DNA of 59,311 nucleotides from Wolbachia endosymbiont of Cylisticus convexus (lineage in GTDB: Bacteria; Pseudomonadota; Alphaproteobacteria; Rickettsiales; Anaplasmataceae), in assembly GCF_003344345.1 (NCBI RefSeq), contig NZ_QPIP01000006.1, positions 1 through 59,311 of the forward strand, in the 5' to 3' direction. The notes below the pieces were generated by a model that saw nothing but the letters and a program-made list of their open reading frames with translations, made no database searches and was not told where the DNA came from. Both the position numbers and the translations under genes were made by a program. Numbering within the stretch: position 1 is the first letter of the stretch; each line of letters begins with the position of its first letter. Positions 45,135 through 55,108 of this stretch are shown here, one piece after another.

Positions 45135-46385
45135 ATGAAGCTATTCGTTCAGTTGGTGTTATTTATTTCGTTATTTATTCCTTATACCACAAAAGCTGTT
45201 TTATATGTTGATATAAAAAAAAGCAATATTGGTAATATTGATCTTGTTGTATCTAAATGTGCATGCAAGACAGAAGTGGAAAACAAACTAAGTGAAAGCA
45301 TCACAAAGGTAATTGAAACAAATCTATCTAATAGTGGCTTATTTAATGTAAAATGTGGCATAGAGACTTGGAAAAGCGATACCATAGTCACAGTAAGTTT
45401 AAGTGAAGTATCAAACAGAAATTTAGAGCTATCGTTTCGTTTATTTGACAGTTTTACAAAAAGAGAATTGCTTACTCAGTCGGTTGTTTTTTCAGCAAAA
45501 GACTGGAAGAAAATTAGTCATCTTGTTTCAAATGTGATACATGATAGATTAATTGGCGAGAAAGGTCACTTCAACACAAAAATCACGTATATTGCTGAAG
45601 AAAAAGATAGCAATTACAAATCTGTGCGTAAAGTTGCTGTGATGAATCAAGATGGAAGTAATATAAGATACTTAACAAATGGTGATAAATTTGTGTCAAC
45701 ACCGAGATTCTCACCAAATGGAAAGGGTATTGTTTATATCTCATACACAAATGGTAAAAGTTATATAATATTAAAAAATTTAAAAGATAACACTGAATCA
45801 ATAATCAGCGCATTTGAAGGAGTTATTTCTGCGCCAAGATTTTCTCCTGATGGTAAATCTCTTTTAATTTCCCACTCATTGGGTGGTGAAACGAATATAT
45901 TATCTCTAGATTTAAGTAGTAAACGAACAAAAAAAATTACTAAAGGTTCAGCTATAAGCACTTCTCCCTCTTTTTCTCCAGATCAAAAGTATATGGCTTT
46001 TAGCTCTGATATAAGTGGGAGTCAGCAACTGTACGTTATCGATTTTACTAACAAAAGTAAAAAACCTAAAAGAATTAGTTTTGGAAGTGGAAGATATGCT
46101 ACGCCTGTTTGGTCGCCAAAAGGAGATCTGATAGCTTTTACAAAGATTCAGTCAGGAAAATTTTACATAGGAGTTATGAAGCCAGATGGCAAAGAAGAAC
46201 GTCTGCTTTCAGAGGGGCATAAAATTGAATCTCCGGCATGGCTACCAAATGGTAGAGAAATCATTTTTACAAGAACAGAATCACCAAGCAACTCTAAACT
46301 ATATTTAGTAGATTTAGTAAAGAAAAATCAAAAAATGGTTTTTACTCCAACGAATGCTTCTTTACCAGATTGGTCTTATTTTTGA
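45135..46385 (+). CDS. tolB: Tol-Pal system protein TolB
   Basis: A periplasmic beta-propeller that links Pal to the inner-membrane Tol complex. From ATG 45135 the 416-residue protein begins with a signal peptide (MKLFVQLVLFISLFIPYTTK, cleaved near TKA). An N-terminal mixed domain (residues 25-145) precedes a six-bladed propeller with repeated PRFSPDGKSL, PSFSPDQKYMAF, PVWSPKGDLIAF and PAWLPNGREIIF strands. Upstream in-frame ATGs at 45054 and 45108 fall in repeat DNA and are less likely. Confidence 0.95.
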   Translation: MKLFVQLVLFISLFIPYTTKAVLYVDIKKSNIGNIDLVVSKCACKTEVENKLSESITKVIETNLSNSGLFNVKCGIETWKSDTIVTVSLSEVSNRNLELSFRLFDSFTKRELLTQSVVFSAKDWKKISHLVSNVIHDRLIGEKGHFNTKITYIAEEKDSNYKSVRKVAVMNQDGSNIRYLTNGDKFVSTPRFSPNGKGIVYISYTNGKSYIILKNLKDNTESIISAFEGVISAPRFSPDGKSLLISHSLGGETNILSLDLSSKRTKKITKGSAISTSPSFSPDQKYMAFSSDISGSQQLYVIDFTNKSKKPKRISFGSGRYATPVWSPKGDLIAFTKIQSGKFYIGVMKPDGKEERLLSEGHKIESPAWLPNGREIIFTRTESPSNSKLYLVDLVKKNQKMVFTPTNASLPDWSYF

Positions 46386-46426
46386 AAGTAGATCTATTAT
46401 AGATTTGATATGAGCCTTATTTTACC

Positions 46427-46780
46427 TTAATCGTTTATAACCTTTGGCACTACGAAATACCCATGCTCAGGTTTTGTATTGGACAATATCTCTTCTTTAA
46501 TGTTTTGAGAATTTATAACATCATCGCGTACATGAATGTCCTTGTCTATACTGCCATAACGTATAGGAGAAACACATTCAGTATTAACTTTCAACAAAGT
46601 ATCATGTATCCAATCCAGCATTGTCAATTCTTTAGAGTAGTACTTAATCTCATCATCAGATAACTTAATTCTCACAAGCTGTGCAGTTTTAAGCATTTCT
46701 TCCCTAGTAATTGTTATTTTTCTCTTGTTTGCAAATTCTATTAGCGAAGTGATAACATCTTCTGTTGACCTAGCTGACAC
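46427..46780 (-). CDS. gatC: aspartyl/glutamyl-tRNA amidotransferase subunit C
   Basis: Part of GatCAB, which converts Asp-tRNA(Asn) and Glu-tRNA(Gln) to the amidated forms. The 117-residue protein shows EMLKTAQLVRIKLSDDEIKY near residue 24 and LDWIHDTLLKVNTECVSPI, then RDDVI and the HGYFVVPKVI ending, all typical. The start is GTG with an AGGAGG 5 bases upstream (46785-46790), located inside the last codons of prs, so the two genes overlap by 11 bases and are coupled. Confidence 0.93.
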   Translation of the reverse strand: MSARSTEDVITSLIEFANKRKITITREEMLKTAQLVRIKLSDDEIKYYSKELTMLDWIHDTLLKVNTECVSPIRYGSIDKDIHVRDDVINSQNIKEEILSNTKPEHGYFVVPKVIND

Positions 46781-47690
46781 TTTTACCTCCTTGCATGAAG
46801 CAAATTAAAATATTTGCAATTGAAACAACTTCTATCTTATCAGTTTTTTCGAATTTGTGAAGTACAGTATCCGTAATTACTAATTTATCCAGAGAAGAGG
46901 AAGAGATTTTTTCAACTGCATTCCCTGAAAGTATGCCGTGTGTAATGCATGAAACTACAGACTTTGCTCCTCGGTCTTTTAAAGCAAGAGCTGCATTACA
47001 TAATGTTCCGCCAGAGTCAACTATATCATCAACAATGATGCAATTTTTGTTTGCAACTTCTCCGATTACATTCATTACCTGAGATGTACCTGCTTTTTCT
47101 CTATATTTATCTACTACAATAATATTATTATCCAACTTGTATTTTTCCTCTAAAATCTTTGCAAAAGCACGAGCTCTGCCAATTGCTCCAACATCAGGCG
47201 CAACTATTGCCAAATTTTCCTTGTATATAGAGTTAACAAATACTTCAAAACAGATTAGATTAGTAACTGGTATATCAAAAAAACCTTCAATTTGACTTGA
47301 ATGCAAATCAATAGCAGCAACACTATTTGCACCCGCAGTTTGAACGAGATTTGCAGTTAATTTAGCACTTAAAGCAGATTGCATATTATTGTTTTTAATA
47401 ACCCTATCCTGCCTACTGTATCCGTAATAAGGAATAATAGCCGTTATTCTCTTAGCTCCAGATCTCTTTGCTGCATCAATTGTAAGCAGAAGCTCCATAA
47501 GGTTATCATTTACAGGAGAAGAAAGAGATTGTACTACGTATACTTCTTGATTACGTAGATCATTTGCTACTTCTACATTTACCTCACCATCGGCAAATCT
47601 TGACACCTGAGTAGGGAATAGCTGAGCATGTAGACCACTTGCTATTGAATCTCCTAATCGTTTACTAGCGCTACCTATTATTACCTTCAT
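46770..47690 (-). CDS. prs: ribose-phosphate pyrophosphokinase
   Basis: Makes PRPP from ribose-5-phosphate and ATP for purine, pyrimidine and cofactor synthesis. From ATG 47690 the protein has 306 residues, with SRFADGEVNVEV, YSRQDR (ATP site), AAIDLHSSQIEGFFDIP and the PRPP loop IIVDDIVDSGGTLCNAA. It is the intact version of the relic at 34615. It overlaps gatC downstream. Confidence 0.96.
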   Translation of the reverse strand: MKVIIGSASKRLGDSIASGLHAQLFPTQVSRFADGEVNVEVANDLRNQEVYVVQSLSSPVNDNLMELLLTIDAAKRSGAKRITAIIPYYGYSRQDRVIKNNNMQSALSAKLTANLVQTAGANSVAAIDLHSSQIEGFFDIPVTNLICFEVFVNSIYKENLAIVAPDVGAIGRARAFAKILEEKYKLDNNIIVVDKYREKAGTSQVMNVIGEVANKNCIIVDDIVDSGGTLCNAALALKDRGAKSVVSCITHGILSGNAVEKISSSSLDKLVITDTVLHKFEKTDKIEVVSIANILICFMQGGKSVS

Positions 47691-47976
47691 ATATACCAAT
47701 TAAGTTTTGAAAATTATACAGAAACCATGGAATGATTAAAACTTTATTCTTGCCGCCAAGTGGATCATAGAAACGAAAAAGTTACTCGAAACATTTCACC
47801 AGTTTCCTTATCATGCAACTCATTCTCACAAAGATACGTACTGTTTTTCTGCTTAAAAATAAAGTAAATTTTTTGTGATGCTGAGCATTTTCTATAATTT
47901 CTCATTAAATTTATAAAAAATTTGATAATTGTTAAAATATAGACTAAAATGTTTATATATTTAATGAAGAAACAAA
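47691..47976. other. intergenic region, nothing recognised
   Basis: A 286-base AT-rich divergent spacer between prs and the LRR-AAA gene. It contains no repeat or RNA gene that I can identify. Confidence 0.4.
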
Positions 47977-49944
47977 ATGAATTTTAGTAAATTTGCTCAA
48001 GGCGACTCTCTTGAGTTGCAATTTGAAAAAATAGCCGTAAGTGAATTAGTAAGCTTTTTACAGAGCAGTCCTAATATCACAAAGCTTAGTTTAAAAAACT
48101 GTGATATTGGTGATGAAGAAATAAAAGCTTTAGCTAATGGTAATCTTATAAACATTACTTCACTTGATTTGCAATTTAATAAAATTGGTGATGAAGGAGC
48201 AAAAGCTTTAGCTAATGGTAATCTTATAAACATTACTTCACTTGATTTGCAATTTAATAAAATTGGTAATGAAGGAGCAAAAGCTTTAGCTAATATTAAA
48301 AAACTTACTTTGTGTCGTTCAGATGGTAACAATACTAGCATTAATAAAGGTAAAGGAGATTTTGATACAATGAGCTTGATAAATAAACAAGGTGGCTCTC
48401 CAATAGAAATCTTTGATCCAACTCAATCGGAAAGTAAAACAACACTTGATGATATTATAATTCCAGAGAGCTTGAAAGAGGAGCTAAACAAGATCCTTGA
48501 TTTTATTCCAGAAGAAAATAAAGCATTACTTCGAGAGACGGGTTACAAGCCAGAAAAAGGCTATCTTTTTTATGGTCCACCTGGAAATGGTAAAACCAAA
48601 ATTGCTCGTGCAATTGCATGTCAAGCTAACGCAAAGTTTATTAGTGTTTCTGCCTCTGAATTTCTGAAATCGTATATTGGTGCAGGTGAAGCACACGTAA
48701 GAAAACTTTTTAAAGAGGCAAGAGCAAATGCTCCTTGCATAGTTTTTATAGATGAAATTGATTGTATTGCTACAGAACGTGGTAGCGGTGGTAGTTCTAG
48801 TCATGCTCAATTATGCAACAGCCTTGTGAATCAGTTTTTAATCGAGCTCGATGGTTTCAACCCACTAGAAGGTGTAACAGTAATTGCTACAACTAATCGT
48901 AGAGATGTTTTAGATAAAGCGTTTATTAGACCAGGCCGTCTCTCTAAGCATATTGAAATTCCTTTGCCAGATAAGACCCAGCGTGAGAATATATTGAACT
49001 TGTATATAAGAAAATTCAAAGATAATGAAAAGTTGAAAGTTACAGTAGATACTAAAAAACTTGCAGATAAAACTGATGGTTTCTCGGGAGCTGAGTTAGA
49101 AAATTTAATAAATAGAACAGCATGGGATATTATATATCATTCTAACATTAAAGAAGGAAAAGTCACTATTAGTATGAGTAACTTCATTAAGGCAATTAAT
49201 GATCTTAAGAGGAAGAAATCTCAAGAGCCTGAAGGTAAGCAAGTTAATGGTGATCTAGAATTACTTAATAGTCCTAAACTTGTCTTACCCAATTGTAGCA
49301 GTGATGTTCATATTGATAATGCAGATAATGTAGAAAGTCATAGCTCTGCAAATAGTAGTTCAGATGTTGTAGGTACTCTACAGCAATGGGGTGAAATAGC
49401 AACTGCGAAATTTGGGGGTATACAAACTAAAATTAACGTTCTAGAGGAAAAATACGATGAAAAATTTGAAGAACTTGACTCTAGGAACAGTGACTTAGAA
49501 CAGGGCCTAGATTGTGTAAGAAAAGAATTAACTAAAATAACTCAATGTACTGAAGAACACACTCAATTACAGGATACACTAGAGAGTATGGTAACCGAAC
49601 TCAAGAAACATGAAAGCACATTAGAGAATCGTGTTAAAGATCTACAAAAACAATTTGAAGGTAAAAATAAAGAGCTAAATAGTAAATATGAAAAATTCTT
49701 AGGAGCAAGCATTAATAGTAAAAGGCAAGGTAATTATGCCTCTATTTCTTTTGTATTATCTGGAGCATCTGCTGTTGGTGCAAGTTTGACAATGTTTCAT
49801 TTAGCAATGTGTCTTTCACTCGCTGTAGCCGCATTAATTTTTCTTACAGCAGGATGTTACTGTTTGTATAAGGCAAATACAACACTTAGTAATGTTGAAA
49901 TTGATCAAACTACCAATCTTGTAGGTTGCTTAAATGGTCTTTAG
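47977..49944 (+). CDS. LRR-AAA+ ATPase-coiled-coil-membrane protein
   Basis: A 655-residue multidomain protein. Residues 30-108 are leucine-rich repeats (ITSLDLQFNKIGDEGAKALA, 26-residue units). Residues about 155-410 are an AAA+ module closest to FtsH-type ATPases: Walker A GPPGNGKT (200-207), pore loop FLKSYIGAG, Walker B VFIDEID (256-262), sensor TTNR and arginine fingers in FIRPGRL. The FtsH zinc protease domain is absent. A coiled coil (about 480-585) precedes two hydrophobic segments (SFVLSGASAVGASLTMF, LSLAVAALIFLTAGCYCLY) near the C-terminus. LRRs suggest recognition of a partner, perhaps host-derived. Confidence 0.85.
   Translation: MNFSKFAQGDSLELQFEKIAVSELVSFLQSSPNITKLSLKNCDIGDEEIKALANGNLINITSLDLQFNKIGDEGAKALANGNLINITSLDLQFNKIGNEGAKALANIKKLTLCRSDGNNTSINKGKGDFDTMSLINKQGGSPIEIFDPTQSESKTTLDDIIIPESLKEELNKILDFIPEENKALLRETGYKPEKGYLFYGPPGNGKTKIARAIACQANAKFISVSASEFLKSYIGAGEAHVRKLFKEARANAPCIVFIDEIDCIATERGSGGSSSHAQLCNSLVNQFLIELDGFNPLEGVTVIATTNRRDVLDKAFIRPGRLSKHIEIPLPDKTQRENILNLYIRKFKDNEKLKVTVDTKKLADKTDGFSGAELENLINRTAWDIIYHSNIKEGKVTISMSNFIKAINDLKRKKSQEPEGKQVNGDLELLNSPKLVLPNCSSDVHIDNADNVESHSSANSSSDVVGTLQQWGEIATAKFGGIQTKINVLEEKYDEKFEELDSRNSDLEQGLDCVRKELTKITQCTEEHTQLQDTLESMVTELKKHESTLENRVKDLQKQFEGKNKELNSKYEKFLGASINSKRQGNYASISFVLSGASAVGASLTMFHLAMCLSLAVAALIFLTAGCYCLYKANTTLSNVEIDQTTNLVGCLNGL
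48139..48294 (+). repeat. tandem 78-bp repeat encoding LRR units
   Basis: Two units (48139-48216 and 48217-48294) are nearly identical in DNA, differing by one or two bases (GGTGATGAA versus GGTAATGAA). Each encodes one 26-residue leucine-rich repeat. Near-identity at silent positions points to a recent duplication or ongoing copy-number change. Confidence 0.9.
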
Positions 49945-50322
49945 GGTTTTAAATTTGTACCTGTTTGGCAAGTTAAAAAGTCCTTGTTGCTGCTGTAGCT
50001 TAAATTAGAGAAAATGGCGGAAGTGTAGAGTAAGGTAGTTTTTTGATTAATAATTTAAGATATTTTTAAAAAAATTACCTTTCTTGACGCATATGAACAC
50101 TCCCAAATTTTTTATAGGTTTGACTTCACCTGATTTACAAATAGAAATTGTTATGTTGGATGTTTGCCATTTATTTTCATAAACAGCATTCTGCTTTTTT
50201 TAGTATGTAGTAATTCTTGAATTCTATGATATTATTTTTTGTAACATTGTTATACACATCATAATAACGGCACTGGCCGAGTTCATTAAGTAATTTTATG
50301 CGCAGTGGAATGACAAAAAGAG
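49945..50322. other. intergenic region with repeat remnants
   Basis: No gene is visible. CTTGACGCATATG (about 50087-50099) matches one end of the MITE, but the adjoining sequence does not match its interior, so it is at most a fragment. GCAGTGGAATGACA (about 50301) resembles a palindromic-element end. Confidence 0.5.
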
Positions 50323-52250
50323 TTATTCGCACACACATTTTACTATATGATCTACACTGATATTAAAGTGCTTGTAAAGTGCTTCATAAGGTGCTGATTC
50401 TCCAAAATTTTTCATGCCAATAAATATACCATTTGAGCCTATATATTTATGCCAACCCATTTCACTTCCAGCCTCAATTGCAATTTTAATGCTGTCATTA
50501 TTTAATATTGCCCCTTTATATTCATCACTTTGCTCGTCAAAAAGCCTCCAACATGGCATAGAAATGACCCTTGTACCTACACCTTTTTCCTGCAATTTTT
50601 CTCTTGCCTCAACTGCAATCTCAACTTCAGATCCGGTAGCAAATATCGTCACTTCTAGCTTCCCTGAATATTCGCATAGTATATATGCACCAAATTTTGA
50701 TAGGTTGGCCAATTGGTCAGTATAAGAGTGCATGTAATTAATATTTTGCCTTGAAAGTGCAAATAACGATGGAGATTCTTTTTTTTCAATGCAATGCTAA
50801 TGCACTCCAAGGTTTCAATTGCATCAGCTGGCCTAAAAACATATAGATTTGGTATAGCTCTCAGAGAAGCTAAATGCTCTATTGGCTGGTGAGTTGGACC
50901 ATCCTCCCCTACTCCAATTGAGTCATGAGTCATCACATATATAACCTGCTGTTTCATCAAAGCTGAAAGACGTATAGCAGGGCGGCAGTAGTCGGAAAAT
51001 ACTAAAAAAGTTCCACCATAAGGAATAATCCCACCATGAAGAGCCATACCATTCATACAAGCTGCCATAGCGTGCTCTCTCACTCCATAGTGTACATAAG
51101 AGCCACCATAATTATTACTATCTATTGCCTGCATGTGCTTATATTTAGTACAATTTGAACCGGTAAGATCAGCAGAGCCACCAATTAGTTCTGGCATAGA
51201 CTTAGTTAATAGTTCCATTACTCTGCCGAAAGAAGATCGAGTAGCTTCGTTTGGCATGAGCTCACATATTTGTTTCTTCAGGTTAGCCAAATCACTCTCG
51301 ATGTTATTCGGCAAACGTTTCTCAAGTCTTCTTTGTAGTTCTTCATTGATCAAGGATGTATAGTTTTGTTTTGCCCTCTTAACTGTTTCCATCCAAGCGT
51401 TTTTCACATCTTCTGGTACATAAAATGGTTCATAGTTCCAATTTAATTTTTCTCTCATCTGGTTTATATCTTCCTCTGTAAAAGCACCGCTATGAGCAGA
51501 AGATGTACCAGCACGGCTTGAAAATTTCCCGATAATGGTTTTGCAACAAATTAGTGTAGGTTTATCAGACTTTTGCGCCTGCTCTATTGCAAGGGATATG
51601 GCATCAAAGTCATGCCCATCGATTTTGTCAACATTCCATCCATACGCTGAAAAACGCTTTTCTACATCATCAGAGCAAGAGAGGCTAGTAGAGCCGTCTA
51701 TAGAGATGTTATTGTCGTCAAAAAGTGCTATCAGCTTATTTAATTTAAGATGCCCAGCAAGGGACGCTGCTTCATGGCTTATACCTTCCATAAGACAACC
51801 ATCTCCTAGCATTACGTAAGTGTAGTGACTGATTTCAAACTGCTTTTCAAGAATCGATTCAGCAAGTGCCATGCCAACAACAGTGGCAAATCCCTGACCA
51901 AGCGGGCCTGTTGTTGCTTCTATACCAGAAGTTAAGCCAAATTCTGGGTGACCTGGAGTTTTTGATGTAAGTTGCCTGAAGTTTTTTAGTTCATCTATAC
52001 TAATGTAGCCTGTCAGATATAATATAGAGTATTGTAACATTGAACCGTGACCATTTGATAGGACGAAACGATCTCTACTGATCCATTGAGAATCATCAGG
52101 GTTATGGTTTAGATATTTAGCAAATAAAACAGTTGCAACATCTGCCATGCCAAGTGGCATGCCTGGGTGTCCAGAATTTGCTTTTTGTACTGCATCAATT
52201 GATAAAAAGCGGACAGCATTTGCCATAGATTCTAGTGGTAAATGATTCAT
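50323..52250 (-). pseudogene. tkt: transketolase, split by one frameshift
   Basis: Thiamine-diphosphate enzyme that moves two-carbon units between sugar phosphates. The 5' part (52250 down) has ANSGHPGMPLGMADVATVLF, LSNGHGSMLQY, GDGCLMEGISHEAASLAGHL (ThDP/metal site), THDSIGVGEDGPTHQP and runs to ISIALKKK. The frame breaks at an A8 run (coding strand; 50779-50786), and the 3' part resumes as ESPSLFALSRQNINYMHSYT in the other frame and ends normally at 50323. One extra A would give a complete 642-residue protein. All motifs survive, so sequencing error or slippage are plausible. Confidence 0.92.
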
Positions 52251-52355
52251 AGAAAAACTTAAAAGTGAAGTATACTATATCATAGTGGCAAAAACAAGTT
52301 GACACTTAATGCTAAAATCATTAATAATTTAGAGTTAGATTGTGAGAATTTTTGT

Positions 52356-52970
52356 ATGACAATTATTATTGAGAGAAAGTTCAGAGTTTGCCGCAGGTAT
52401 GGTGTAAATTTATGGGGTAGAGCAAAAGATCCGGTAAATAAGAGAAAGTACCCTCCAGGTCAACATGGTATTCTTGGATACAAGAAGTTATCTGACTTTG
52501 GTAAGCAATTTGCTGCACATAAAAAATTTAAATTCTACTATGCAATTTCAAGCAAGCAGCTTAGGCGTACGTTTTTAGATGCTTACAAGAGAAAGGGTTA
52601 TACGGCTGATAATTTTATCGGTGCCCTAGAATCGAGGTTAAGTTCTGTTCTATATCACTCTGGTTTTGTGCCAACAATTTACTCAGCAAAACAGCTTATA
52701 TCTCATAAACATGTCACAGTTAATGATAAGGTAGTTAACATATCAAGTTATCGAGTGAAGCCCGGTGATATAGTAAAAATAAGGGAAAGAGCAGCAAAAA
52801 TTCCTATAGTAGTAGAGGCTGAACAAAAACCAGAGCACAAAGCTCCAGATTATTTAGAGGCAGATAGTAAAGCACTTTCAGTGAAATATTTGAGAGTGCC
52901 TCAATATTCTGAAGTTCCCTATTCAGCAGACATGGAAGTCAATTTAGTAGTAGAATTTTATTCTAGATAG
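52356..52970 (+). CDS. rpsD: 30S ribosomal protein S4
   Basis: A primary 16S rRNA-binding protein. From ATG 52356 the 204-residue protein has the standard [17 protein letters not shown] start, RKYPPGQHG, and the S4 RNA-binding domain around [20 protein letters not shown] and [24 protein letters not shown] at 52299 would add 19 residues foreign to the family. The tRNA-Leu gene follows after 10 bases. Confidence 0.97.
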   Translation: MTIIIERKFRVCRRYGVNLWGRAKDPVNKRKYPPGQHGILGYKKLSDFGKQFAAHKKFKFYYAISSKQLRRTFLDAYKRKGYTADNFIGALESRLSSVLYHSGFVPTIYSAKQLISHKHVTVNDKVVNISSYRVKPGDIVKIRERAAKIPIVVEAEQKPEHKAPDYLEADSKALSVKYLRVPQYSEVPYSADMEVNLVVEFYSR

Positions 52971-52980
52971 ATAAAAAAAG

Positions 52981-53067
52981 GCCCGTGTGGCGGAATCGGT
53001 AGACGCAGCGGACTTAAAATCCGTGGGTTTTGCGACCTTGGGAGTTCAAGTCTCCCCATGGGCACCA
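52981..53067 (+). tRNA. tRNA-Leu (anticodon TAA)
   Basis: A class II tRNA with acceptor stem GCCCGTG/CATGGGC (one G-T pair), anticodon loop ACTTAAAAT with anticodon TAA, a long variable arm (GTGGGTTTTGCGACCTTG region) and T-loop GTTCAAG. The 3' CCA at 53065-53067 is encoded. It reads UUA and UUG codons, the main leucine codons of AT-rich genomes. Confidence 0.96.
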
Positions 53068-53087
53068 GTTTAATTGATTGAAAAAGT

Positions 53088-53282
53088 ATGAAATGGTTTG
53101 ATATAGAAGATATTGCAGAAGCTCTAGAAGAGAAATTTCCAAGCGAGGATATAATTAATATTAGATTCACTGAGCTCAAAAGAAAGGTTTTGGATTTAGA
53201 GGAGTTTGATGATGATGAAAAGCATTGTAACGAAAAAATACTAGAGGCCATTCAAGTAGCTTGGATTGCAGAAAGATCTTAG
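53088..53282 (+). CDS. iscX: Fe-S cluster assembly protein IscX
   Basis: A small acidic partner of IscS that modulates iron delivery. The 64-residue protein matches the family across its length: MKWFDIEDIAEALEEKFP, IRFTEL, LEEFDDDEKHCNEKILEAIQ and VAWIAE. No other isc gene is adjacent. It follows the tRNA-Leu gene by 20 bases. Confidence 0.9.
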   Translation: MKWFDIEDIAEALEEKFPSEDIINIRFTELKRKVLDLEEFDDDEKHCNEKILEAIQVAWIAERS

Positions 53283-53488
53283 AAAAACAGAGTTCAGACA
53301 TAACTGTATGGGTATTATGGTATGCAGTAAAAAGATAACCTTCTTCCTATTAGAAATACTATACTGTACAAAATTTCTCGCAAATGCTAAGTTGAAATAT
53401 AAAAATACTGCTTTTTATGGCATGAAGCCAGAGGTTCGTTAAAATAATAAGTTAGTTTTTTGTATAAGGAAGTTGTAATATAATTACA

Positions 53489-53830
53489 ATGTTAAGCGCT
53501 GGAAGGATGTTTAAATATAGCGGACCAAAGAAATTAAAATCTATAATAGAAAACTATGCATTAAAATGCATGAAAAATAAGATTAGCAAAAATGAAATAC
53601 GTCTTATTTTAAACTGGAAGAGTATAGTGGGAGAGGAAATAGCAGAATGTACAAAACCACAAAAGATCTCATACGCACAAAATGTAAATTCGGGTGTGCT
53701 GTATTTGGTAGTAACAAACGGCAGTAAAGCATTAGAAATGCAGCATATGATTTCTCTTGTAATAGAAAAAATTACGGTGTTTTTTGGCTATAAAGCAGTA
53801 TACGGCATAAAAATCAAGCAAGGGAGTTGA
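53489..53830 (+). CDS. DUF721 (DciA-like) protein
   Basis: A 113-residue protein with the DUF721 pattern: an N-terminal KLKSIIENYALKCM helix, WKSIVGEEIAECTKPQKISY and LYLVVTNGSKALEMQHMISL. In other bacteria DciA loads the replicative helicase DnaB. The divergence is large and the short version lacks the extended tail, so the role is inferred. An alternative ATG at 53507 lies right after GGAAGG with no spacing and is less likely. The preceding 200 bases show no gene. Confidence 0.75.
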   Translation: MLSAGRMFKYSGPKKLKSIIENYALKCMKNKISKNEIRLILNWKSIVGEEIAECTKPQKISYAQNVNSGVLYLVVTNGSKALEMQHMISLVIEKITVFFGYKAVYGIKIKQGS

Positions 53831-53884
53831 CTATTTCACTATATAAGGTTAACCTAGTTACATAGGATAAATTGGTATATTGAA

Positions 53885-54199
53885 GTGAGTAGAATTTGTG
53901 AATTAACAAATAGAAAAAAGTCTTTTGGTAATAAGGTATCGCATTCAAATCGTAAAACAAAGCGTGCCTTTTTCTTAAATTTGCATCCAGTTACATTGAT
54001 GAGTGGTATATTAAACAAAAAGTTTAAATTTCGTATAGCAACAAGAACTTTAAGAACTATAGATTACAAAGGTGATCTTGATGCTTTCTTGCTCAATACA
54101 AAAACAATTAAACTAAGTAAAGAAGCGCAAAAGATAAAAAGAAGATTAAAGAAAGTTTTAGCAAAACAAGAGGTAGAGTTAGCTGTTTCAGATGCATAG
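53885..54199 (+). CDS. rpmB: 50S ribosomal protein L28
   Basis: A 104-residue ribosomal protein with GTG start: [32 protein letters not shown] and [14 protein letters not shown] are conserved L28 segments. It has the longer C-terminus seen in alphaproteobacteria ([18 protein letters not shown]). It overlaps lipA by 8 bases, so the two are translationally coupled. Confidence 0.95.
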   Translation: MSRICELTNRKKSFGNKVSHSNRKTKRAFFLNLHPVTLMSGILNKKFKFRIATRTLRTIDYKGDLDAFLLNTKTIKLSKEAQKIKRRLKKVLAKQEVELAVSDA

Positions 54200-55055
54200 T
54201 AAGCCTACATGGCTCAGAGCAAAAGCTCCAGCTGGTAAAGTATTCAATGAGACCTTAAACACTGTTAAGCTACATAACTTACATACGGTATGTGAAGAAG
54301 CTGCATGTCCAAATATTGGTGAATGTTGGAATAAACGTCATGCTACTGTGATGATCCTTGGTTCTGTTTGTACTCGTGCTTGTGCGTTTTGCAACGTTGC
54401 AACTGGCATTCCTGATAAGCTCGATCCTCACGAGCCAGAAAATTTAGCAAAGGCAATAAAAAAGCTAAATTTAAAGCACGTTGTCATTACCTCTGTTGAC
54501 CGCGATGATTTATCAGATGGCGGTGCAAATCAGTTTATAAGGTGTATAGAGGAAATTAGAAAAATAACTTCAGAAACAACAATAGAAATTTTAACTCCAG
54601 ACTTTTTAAATAAGAAAGGAGCATTTGAAGCAATTGCTGTTGCATCACCTGATGTTTATAACCACAATATCGAAACAGTACCAAGGCTGTATGCAAAAAT
54701 AAGGCCAAGAGCTCGTTATTTTCATTCACTGTATTTGCTAAAGATGGTGAAACAGATCAATTCTAAGCTTTTCACGAAGTCAGGGCTTATGGTTGGTCTT
54801 GGAGAAACAAAAGAAGAAATATTTCAGGTTATGGATGATTTACGCAGTGCCGAAGTTGATTTCATTACAATTGGTCAATATCTGCAACCAACTCCAAAGC
54901 ATGCAAAGATTGATAGATATGTTACCCCAGAAGAGTTTGAGCACTATAAATATATTGCTTACTCCAAAGGTTTCTTGGTAGTCGCATCGAGCCCATTAAC
55001 CCGGTCATCATACCACGCTGAAGAAGATTTTAACAGGCTCAAGGCTCGTCATTAA
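54192..55055 (+). CDS. lipA: lipoyl synthase
   Basis: A radical-SAM enzyme that inserts two sulfurs into octanoyl groups on 2-oxoacid dehydrogenases. The 287 residues have the auxiliary cluster ligands Cys34, Cys39 and Cys45 ([12 protein letters not shown]), the radical-SAM ligands Cys60, Cys64 and Cys67 (CTRACAFC), and the C-terminal RSSYHAEE with the Ser that ligates the auxiliary cluster. It is complete. Confidence 0.96.
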   Translation: MHSKPTWLRAKAPAGKVFNETLNTVKLHNLHTVCEEAACPNIGECWNKRHATVMILGSVCTRACAFCNVATGIPDKLDPHEPENLAKAIKKLNLKHVVITSVDRDDLSDGGANQFIRCIEEIRKITSETTIEILTPDFLNKKGAFEAIAVASPDVYNHNIETVPRLYAKIRPRARYFHSLYLLKMVKQINSKLFTKSGLMVGLGETKEEIFQVMDDLRSAEVDFITIGQYLQPTPKHAKIDRYVTPEEFEHYKYIAYSKGFLVVASSPLTRSSYHAEEDFNRLKARH

Positions 55056-55108
55056 ATATTGACTTTTATTGATTACTGTAATATAATTAAAATATAAGCA
55101 TTTATATA

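Noticed and set aside
50083..50099. Possible third MITE copy
   Set aside because: Only one end (CTTGACGCATATG) matches; the interior, the other end and a target duplication are missing.
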